From: a virus
Virus record (IMG/VR): IMGVR_UViG_3300009152_000181
Location: 1-25,778 of that record
DNA: 25,778 nt
Direction: 5' to 3' (one strand)
A program made the position numbers and the translations under genes. The notes under the pieces are model-generated. The model saw only the letters and a program-made list of their open reading frames with translations. It did no database searches and was not told where the DNA came from. This document shows positions 21,337 through 25,778 of the stretch, piece by piece; within the stretch, counting starts at the first letter, position 1, and each line of letters opens with the position of its first letter.

Positions 21337-21414
21337 CCGGGGTTTCCGGTGTATCTGACAGTCCCGGCTGACGACATGCAGACAGATACGCTAACTTGCA
21401 TGTAAGGAAAAATC
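21337..21414 (+). promoter_or_regulatory. Structured leader RNA candidate (possible pseudoknot) before a structural gene
   Basis: Between the capsid terminator and ATG 21415, GGTGTATCTG (21348-21357) can pair with CAGATACGCT (21383-21392), a 10-bp stem with two G-U pairs. ACATGCA (21374-21380) can pair with TGCATGT (21397-21403). The arms interleave, giving an H-type pseudoknot or two competing hairpins. The second stem ends directly at the AAGGA ribosome-binding site (21404-21408). CCGGG (21337-21341) can also pair with CCCGG (21363-21367). Translation control is inferred. Confidence 0.5.
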
Positions 21415-21957
21415 ATGGCACGCACTACGTTTCAAGGCCCAGTTCGTTCATTGGCGGGTATGTACAACCAAGGCCCAGCCGCTGTTGTTGCAATCACTGC
21501 TTCAACCACATTAAACCCCACCGATCACGCTGGCCGCATTATTTCTGTTGGTGGCACATTGGCCGCAGATGTCGTTTTGACTTTGCCCGCCATTGACGTT
21601 TCAACTAACCCCACAACCTCTGGCCCCGGCCAAGACCCAAGTACATCAAACAACCAAGGCGTTGTGTACACAATCTGGGTTCCCACAACCATTGCTACCA
21701 GCTCATTGAAGATTGGCACAAACGGCACTGACAAGTACGTTGGCACAATCCTTTTGAATGACACTGACAGTGACGGCGCTACTATGCTGGGTTACTCAGC
21801 CGCAGCCGCAAACGACTTCATCAATTTGAATGGCACAACCACTGGTGGTGTTGCTGGTTCATGGGTGCAGATTTTTGCAATCGCCGCCAACAAGTACATG
21901 GTCAATGGTTTGGTGATGGCTACTGGTTCTGTTGCCACACCGTTTGCCAACTCTTAA
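21415..21957 (+). CDS. Virion structural protein, unknown detail (180 aa)
   Basis: MARTTFQGPVRSLAGMYNQG followed by a Gly/Ser/Thr-rich beta protein. Its small size, lack of charged helices and similarity in composition to the decoration protein at 19709-20335 suggest a capsid-surface or fibre-like component. AAGGAAAAATC precedes the ATG. A structured leader lies directly upstream. No family name is claimed. Confidence 0.68.
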   Translation: MARTTFQGPVRSLAGMYNQGPAAVVAITASTTLNPTDHAGRIISVGGTLAADVVLTLPAIDVSTNPTTSGPGQDPSTSNNQGVVYTIWVPTTIATSSLKIGTNGTDKYVGTILLNDTDSDGATMLGYSAAAANDFINLNGTTTGGVAGSWVQIFAIAANKYMVNGLVMATGSVATPFANS

Positions 21958-21967
21958 TCAACCCAAC

Positions 21968-21981
21968 GGGGCTTCGGCCCC
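21968..21981 (+). other. GGGGC-TTCG-GCCCC hairpin between genes
   Basis: A 5-bp GC stem capped by an exceptionally stable UUCG tetraloop, 11 bases after the stop of the previous gene. Only CTGTT follows rather than a T-run, so it is more likely an mRNA 3'-end stabiliser or processing barrier than an efficient terminator. A similar UUCG hairpin occurs at 22507-22520 inside the end of another gene. Confidence 0.6.
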
Positions 21982-22002
21982 TGTTAAATCAGGAGTTTGA
22001 TT

Positions 22003-22284
22003 ATGACAATGCAGACAGACGTAAAAGCCGCGCACGTAGAAGCTACAGGCACAGTGGTATCTGAGCGCAACCGCCTAAAGGCATATCATTGCATTTCTGG
22101 CGGAACAGCGGGAGATGTTATTTTCCGAGACGGGGGTGCTTCTGGCACGATTCGTTTGCAATTTAATATTGGCACTGGCACGCAACCAATCACGCTATCT
22201 GTTCCGGGCGAGGGCATTTTGTTTACAACAGACATTCATGTAACGCTACCCGCAACCGCAAAAATTACGACGTTCTATGGCTAA
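22003..22284 (+). CDS. Small beta-rich phage protein (93 aa)
   Basis: I choose ATG 22003 with AGGAG 7 bases upstream; a TTG six bases earlier is less likely. The product MTMQTDVKAAHVEATGTVVS is followed by a beta-rich Gly-rich body and ends LPATAKITTFYG. Small virion proteins of this sort are common in related late clusters. An 8-base overlap joins it to the next gene. Function unknown. Confidence 0.7.
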   Translation: MTMQTDVKAAHVEATGTVVSERNRLKAYHCISGGTAGDVIFRDGGASGTIRLQFNIGTGTQPITLSVPGEGILFTTDIHVTLPATAKITTFYG

Positions 22285-22531
22285 GTCAGCAGCATGGACA
22301 CGCAAGGAAGGGAAATCCGAGAAGGGCGGCTTGAACGCCAAAGGTCGGGCTTCCTACAACAAGGCGAACCCCGGCAAGCCGGGTCTGAAAGCTCCTCAAC
22401 CAGAGGGCGGCAAACGCCGCGACTCTTTCTGCGCCCGGATGGAAGGCATGAAGAAGAAGCTGACAAGCGCCAAGACCGCAAAAGACCCAGATTCGAGGAT
22501 TAACAAAAGCCTTCGGGCTTGGAAATGTTGA
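22277..22531 (+). CDS. Small basic phage protein, DUF6321-like (84 aa)
   Basis: MAKSAAWTRKEGKSEKGGLN, then GRASYNKANPGKPGLKAPQP, FCARMEGMKKKLTSAKTAKD and C-terminal SRINKSLRAWKC. This order is highly characteristic of a widespread small phage protein family (I believe DUF6321) of unknown role. It is strongly basic and may bind DNA or be packaged. Its last codons contain an AAGCC-TTCG-GGCTT hairpin. Confidence 0.82.
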   Translation: MAKSAAWTRKEGKSEKGGLNAKGRASYNKANPGKPGLKAPQPEGGKRRDSFCARMEGMKKKLTSAKTAKDPDSRINKSLRAWKC

Positions 22532-22539
22532 GGTAAATC

Positions 22540-22830
22540 ATGGCAAAGAACATCAAAGCACCGGATGAACCGGATGACGCATCAGCAGGCCGAAAGTTTG
22601 GCAAAAACGAACCCGGTATGCCTGAGATGCTTGGTAGCGGTATCCGGGTTACCCCGTTGCCTATTGCTACGCCCGATGCTGCAAAAAACCTGAAAATGGA
22701 TAAAGGTCTTGCTCCAGCAAATGTGGGTAAAGACGTGAAGATGCAGAAACTGGCAAAAGGCGGCATGACAGCTTCCAAACGTGCAGACGGCTGTTGCGTC
22801 AAAGGCAAAACAAAGGGTCGGATGGTATGA
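22540..22830 (+). CDS. Small basic GG-motif phage protein (96 aa)
   Basis: MAKNIKAPDEPDDASAGRKF, a Pro-rich middle, then MQKLAKGGMTASKRADGCCV and KGKTKGRMV at the end. The C-terminus matches part of the protein at 23017-23385 (VKGKTKGKM). It is low-complexity, basic and probably disordered. Function unknown; its stop is ATGA-coupled to the holin-like gene. Confidence 0.72.
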   Translation: MAKNIKAPDEPDDASAGRKFGKNEPGMPEMLGSGIRVTPLPIATPDAAKNLKMDKGLAPANVGKDVKMQKLAKGGMTASKRADGCCVKGKTKGRMV

Positions 22831-23033
22831 CAGAACACACAGACAACGTAAAAAACGTATTGGATTTCGTGGCTATTTTCAGCACGTTTGGCGCGTTCTT
22901 GGAAATGTTTAACCCACTGTTTGCCTTGATTGGCGCAGTAGTGGGGGCCATGCGCATTTACGAAATGGCCACAGGTAAAGATTTTTACAAACTGCTCAGT
23001 AAAAAGAAGGCAGACGATGCCGAGCACGAGTAA
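22827..23033 (+). CDS. Holin-like membrane protein (68 aa)
   Basis: I place the start at ATG 22827, overlapping the previous stop (ATGA). The 68-aa product has two candidate transmembrane helices (about 10-27 VLDFVAIFSTFGAF; about 29-46 LFALIGAVVGAMRI) and a basic, charged C-terminus (KLLSKKKADD). This fits a class II-type holin or other small late membrane protein. No endolysin gene is adjacent, so the holin label is tentative. Confidence 0.62.
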   Translation: MTEHTDNVKNVLDFVAIFSTFGAFLEMFNPLFALIGAVVGAMRIYEMATGKDFYKLLSKKKADDAEHE

Positions 23034-23385
23034 GAAGCAACACAATTTCATGGCGGCGGTGGCTAACAACCCGTCGTTTGCCAAGAAAGTCGGAGTCCCG
23101 CAGTCTGTGGGCAAGGATTTTTCAACTGCCGACAAAGGCAAAACTTTTAAAAGAGGTGGTGATATGGCTAAAGCAAACCCGTTCATGGAAATGATTGCCA
23201 AGAAAAAAGCGATGGCAGCAGGTAAGAAACCAGAAATGCCAATGAAGAAGATGGCCTCTGGCGGCATCACTTCTGCCAAGATGGGTTCAGTAAAAACTGC
23301 TGCCCCCAGCCGTGATGGTGTTGCTGTCAAAGGCAAGACCAAAGGCAAAATGATTACCATGAAATCCGGCGGAAAGATGTGCTGA
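23017..23385 (+). CDS. Lys-rich GG-motif phage protein (122 aa)
   Basis: The start MPSTSKKQHNFMAAVANNPS then FAKKVGVPQSVGKDF is a well-known opening in small phage proteins of unknown function (resembling DUF3008-like sequences). The rest is Lys/Met/Gly-rich, with FKRGGDMA, KKMASGGITS and MKSGGKMC, and shares VKGKTKGKM with 22540-22830. It may combine a folded N-terminal unit with a disordered basic tail. It overlaps the holin-like gene by 17 bases. Confidence 0.75.
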   Translation: MPSTSKKQHNFMAAVANNPSFAKKVGVPQSVGKDFSTADKGKTFKRGGDMAKANPFMEMIAKKKAMAAGKKPEMPMKKMASGGITSAKMGSVKTAAPSRDGVAVKGKTKGKMITMKSGGKMC

Positions 23386-23386
23386 G

Positions 23387-23638
23387 ATGAGAGCCAGCCG
23401 TGGAATGGGGGACATCAACCCCTCCAAAATGCCCAACGGTGTGAAGAAATCACGCCGCGATGACACCGACTTCACTCAGTACAAAAAGGGTGGAGCCGTG
23501 TGGGACAAACCACGGCCAAAGGATTTGGGTGCCCCCAAGAAACTGTCTTCCGACAAAAAAGCCAAAGCTAAGGCTGCGGCAAAAGCTGCTGGTAGACCCT
23601 ACCCCAATCTGATTGACAACATGCGGATGTCTAAATAA
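23387..23638 (+). CDS. Small basic phage protein (83 aa)
   Basis: MRASRGMGDINPSKMPNGVK, then FTQYKKGGAVWDKPRPKDLG and an Ala/Lys helix (SSDKKAKAKAAAKAAGRPY). It is strongly basic and carries the K-x-GG motif of its neighbours. It starts 1 base after the previous gene and its stop shares a base with the next start. Function unknown; virion DNA-condensing or structural use is possible. Confidence 0.72.
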   Translation: MRASRGMGDINPSKMPNGVKKSRRDDTDFTQYKKGGAVWDKPRPKDLGAPKKLSSDKKAKAKAAAKAAGRPYPNLIDNMRMSK

Positions 23639-24567
23639 TGGCGAACACCTCTGGATCAACAGGCTTCAATTTAGACCTCACCGAACTGGTAGAGGAAGCT
23701 TTTGAGCGTGCTGGTTCAGAGTTGCGCACCGGTTATGACTTGAAAACTGCACGGCGATCACTGAACTTACTGTTTGCTGACTGGGCAAACCGTGGCATCA
23801 ACATGTGGACGTTTGAGCAGGGCACGATTACCTTTGAGCAGGGGTTAAATACCTACGCCATCCCCACCGATACGGTGGATTTGCTGGATCATGTGATCCG
23901 AACCAACGCAAACGTGGCCGCAACCCAGTCAGATTTGACAATCACACGCATCAGCGTGTCAACCTACGCAACCATCCCCAACAAACTGACCCAAGCCAGA
24001 CCGATTCAGGTCTGGTATCAGCGTCTGGATGGCCAGAATGCTCCTTCTGGCGTGACTTTGGCGACCACCATCACGTCCACAGACACCACAATCACCCTCT
24101 CCAGCACAGTTGGTCTGGCCACATCGGGCTACATCACGCTGGACAGCGAGACGATCTACTACACATACGTGGACGGCAACGACTTGGGTGACTGTTTCCG
24201 TGCCCAGAACAACACGACCGCCGCAGCCCACACCGCTGGCGCGGCTGTCTACGTACCCAACCTCCCCCGAATCACTGTCTGGCCCACTCCTGATGGCTCC
24301 CAAACCTATCAATTCGTGTACTGGCGCATGCGCCGGGTGCAGGATGCTGGCAGTGGTGTCAACGTCATGGACGTTCCCTTCCGTTTTGTGCCCTGTATGG
24401 TGGCTGGATTGGCCTACTACATCGCTTTGAAGGTTCCGGGTGGCATGGATAGGTTGGTGGTGCTGAAAGCCCAGTATGACGAGGCTTGGATGTCGGCGGC
24501 GGATGAAGATCAAGAACGCGCCGCGTTGCGTCTCGTGCCCAGACAGATGTTCATTGGGGGCGGCTGA
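23638..24567 (+). CDS. Head-tail connector, P22 gp4-like (309 aa)
   Basis: The N-terminal part (ELVEEAFERAGSELRTGYDL, KTARRSLNLLFADWANRGIN, MWTFEQ) is characteristic of the podovirus tail accessory/connector proteins related to P22 gp4, which bind below the portal. A beta-rich middle (about 135-215, Thr/Ser-rich, SGVTLATTITSTDTTITLSS) looks like an inserted domain and makes it longer than gp4. The C-terminal part returns to helices (VPGGMDRLVVLKAQYDEAWM, DEDQERAALRLVP). Confidence 0.78.
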   Translation: MANTSGSTGFNLDLTELVEEAFERAGSELRTGYDLKTARRSLNLLFADWANRGINMWTFEQGTITFEQGLNTYAIPTDTVDLLDHVIRTNANVAATQSDLTITRISVSTYATIPNKLTQARPIQVWYQRLDGQNAPSGVTLATTITSTDTTITLSSTVGLATSGYITLDSETIYYTYVDGNDLGDCFRAQNNTTAAAHTAGAAVYVPNLPRITVWPTPDGSQTYQFVYWRMRRVQDAGSGVNVMDVPFRFVPCMVAGLAYYIALKVPGGMDRLVVLKAQYDEAWMSAADEDQERAALRLVPRQMFIGGG

Positions 24568-24995
24568 TGGGAAATCGGTTTGCCAGTGGCAAAAACTCAA
24601 TTGCCGAGTGCGACCGTTGCGGTTTCCGGTTCAAGCTCACGGCGCTCAAGAAGCTCGTTGTCAAAACCAAGACATACGACTTGAAAGTGTGCCCTGAGTG
24701 CTGGGAACCAGATCAGCCGCAGTTGTTGCTGGGTATGTACCCAGTGGATGACCCGCAAGGGGTGCGTGATCCGCGTCCTGACCTGAGCTACCAAGTATCT
24801 GGGCGCACAGGTTTGCAAGTGGTTGAGACGGATAGCACTGCCGAAGATGCACAGGGCATACTCAGTGGGGGTAGCCGGATATTTCAGTGGGGCTGGAACC
24901 CGGTTGGTGGAGCAGCGTTCTTTGACGCAGCTTTAACACCAAATAACTTGGTTTTAGTGGTGGAACTTGGTACAGTTACGATTGCAACGACATAA
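24567..24995 (+). CDS. Zinc-ribbon late phage protein (142 aa)
   Basis: MGNRFASGKNSIAECDRCGF with C15-x2-C18 and C42-x2-C45 (VCPECW) forms a zinc ribbon, followed by a conserved DDPQGVRDPRPD segment and a Gly-rich C-terminus. Proteins with this start are common beside gp4-like connectors in related phages; function unknown, perhaps a tail or head-completion factor. It shares one base with the connector stop. Confidence 0.8.
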   Translation: MGNRFASGKNSIAECDRCGFRFKLTALKKLVVKTKTYDLKVCPECWEPDQPQLLLGMYPVDDPQGVRDPRPDLSYQVSGRTGLQVVETDSTAEDAQGILSGGSRIFQWGWNPVGGAAFFDAALTPNNLVLVVELGTVTIATT

Positions 24996-25005
24996 GGAGT
25001 CGATC

Positions 25006-25203
25006 ATGGCAGAAGACAAGAAAGATTTGGCACAGGACAAGAAGATGATTAAGTCCGCCGTTGGTAAGCATGAAAAGAATATGCACCCCGGCAAGCCGAT
25101 GACAAAGCTCAAGGCTGGCGGTAAAACCAACGGCGACATGCTCAAGTACGGACGCAACATGGCCAAGGTCATGAACCAGCGTTCTGTTGGTCGCGGAGGC
25201 TGA
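25006..25203 (+). CDS. Small basic GG-motif phage protein (65 aa)
   Basis: I use ATG 25006 with AAGGAG upstream; the frame opens earlier. MAEDKKDLAQDKKMIKSAVG, then HPGKPMTKLKAGGKTNGDML and a basic C-terminus. It shares the K-x-GG motif with the proteins at 22540, 23017 and 23387. Function unknown. Confidence 0.72.
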   Translation: MAEDKKDLAQDKKMIKSAVGKHEKNMHPGKPMTKLKAGGKTNGDMLKYGRNMAKVMNQRSVGRGG

Positions 25204-25204
25204 A

Positions 25205-25405
25205 ATGGCTGAATACAAACAACCCAAAACTATCCCGACCGTGGATGTGTACAACCAGCCCAACAAAGAGTATTTGCGTGAAGCAAACGTCTCTGTGGCC
25301 AACGTGCGCAGCGGAGACTACAAGGGCACCAAGACTGACGGCATTAAAATCCGTGGTACTGGCGCAGCCACCAAAGGCGTGATGGCCAGAGGCCCGATGG
25401 CATGA
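25205..25405 (+). CDS. Small phage protein (66 aa)
   Basis: MAEYKQPKTIPTVDVYNQPN, then a polar, Gly/Thr/Lys-rich remainder ending KGVMARGPMA. It is one base after the previous stop and overlaps the next start (ATGA). Probably a small virion-region protein; no family recognised. Confidence 0.68.
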   Translation: MAEYKQPKTIPTVDVYNQPNKEYLREANVSVANVRSGDYKGTKTDGIKIRGTGAATKGVMARGPMA

Positions 25406-25778
25406 ATTACGCCCAGCTTGTAATTGCAATTCAGGATTACACGGAGAATAGTTTTAACTATTCGACTGATCCTACGCCTATGAATACATTTATTCAGCAG
25501 GCGGAGCAACGCATTTACAACACGGTGCAGTTCCCATCTCTGAGGGCAAATAAGACAGGTGTAACAACTGCAAGCAACAAGTACTTATCTTGCCCCGGCG
25601 ATTTCTTGGCGGTATATTCATTGGCGGTAATTGATGCAGCGGGTACGTACGAGTATCTGCTGAACAAAGATGTGAACTTCATACGGCAGGCATATCCCGC
25701 ACCAACAGATACGGCCATTCCAAAATACTACGCTTTGTTTGGCCCGACCACAACCTCTGGTGCAAGCCCTGTGGTAAC
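25402..25778 (+). CDS. Adaptor/tail-type structural protein, 5' part (partial)
   Basis: ATG 25402 (ATGA-coupled) opens a frame to the window edge: 125 complete codons. MNYAQLVIAIQDYTENSFNY, TFIQQAEQRIYNTVQFPSLR, SNKYLSCPGDFLAVYSLAVI and YALFGPTTT form a pattern I know from phage adaptor-type proteins encoded after the gp4-like connector (SU10-adaptor-like). An adaptor or tail-tube-proximal role is inferred. The C-terminus lies outside the window. Confidence 0.72.
   Translation, partial: MNYAQLVIAIQDYTENSFNYSTDPTPMNTFIQQAEQRIYNTVQFPSLRANKTGVTTASNKYLSCPGDFLAVYSLAVIDAAGTYEYLLNKDVNFIRQAYPAPTDTAIPKYYALFGPTTTSGASPVV

Noticed and set aside
1-25778. tRNA, integrase, IS element or CRISPR array
   Set aside because: I scanned for cloverleaf-like stretches, recombinase motifs, transposase genes with terminal repeats and regularly spaced repeats and found none I could support.

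Overview
The window reads as a stretch of a tailed double-stranded DNA bacteriophage genome. There is no rRNA, tRNA, CRISPR array or bacterial housekeeping gene. Coding is dense and mostly overlapping, and the gene order (small terminase, large terminase, portal, scaffold, major capsid, head-tail connector) is that of Caudoviricetes. A P22 gp4-like connector and a very large portal with a Gln-rich C-terminus suggest a podovirus-like particle. The host is probably Gram-negative, perhaps an aquatic beta- or gammaproteobacterium, but this is inferred only from gene style and ribosome-binding sites.

The layout is divergent. Positions 1-12,690 carry a leftward (minus-strand) block of about 30 mostly small genes, most joined by 4-base ATGA or 8-base overlaps. 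Several genes are very short: 45 aa at 9264-9401, 39 aa at 2630-2749, and three of 35-55 aa at 11,641-12,071. One long gene runs off the left edge (1-872). The recognisable core of this block is a MoxR/CobS-like AAA+ ATPase (4195-5319), a VWA protein with a metallopeptidase-like HExxH motif (5341-6537) and a DUF3150-like partner (3282-4169). Most other leftward genes are phage proteins of unknown function.

The regulatory region is 11,223-13,062. It holds six copies of a GATACCCAC-type box around a long AT dyad (11,242-11,589), which is a candidate replication origin or operator cluster. It also holds a leftward extended -10 promoter (12,685-12,693) with a related box at its -35 position, an intrinsic terminator lying between that promoter and the first leftward gene, a second leftward terminator (12,926-12,954), G-rich minus-strand tracts, and several hairpins just before terS. 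A family of five 25-bp palindromes that encode LADxxSAS on both strands is spread over 9204-12,550.

Positions 13,063-25,778 carry the rightward late genes: terS, terL, portal, a 64-aa protein, a GroES-like co-chaperonin, scaffold, two small head proteins and the major capsid protein. A strong terminator follows at 21,289-21,316. Next come a leader with a possible pseudoknot, a structural protein, and a run of small basic proteins (several sharing a Lys-rich GG motif), including a holin-like membrane protein. A P22 gp4-like connector, a zinc-ribbon protein and a second adaptor-like gene that runs off the right edge complete the window. Together these genes package DNA, build the head and begin the tail. 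The leftward genes presumably act early, in host takeover, replication and regulation.
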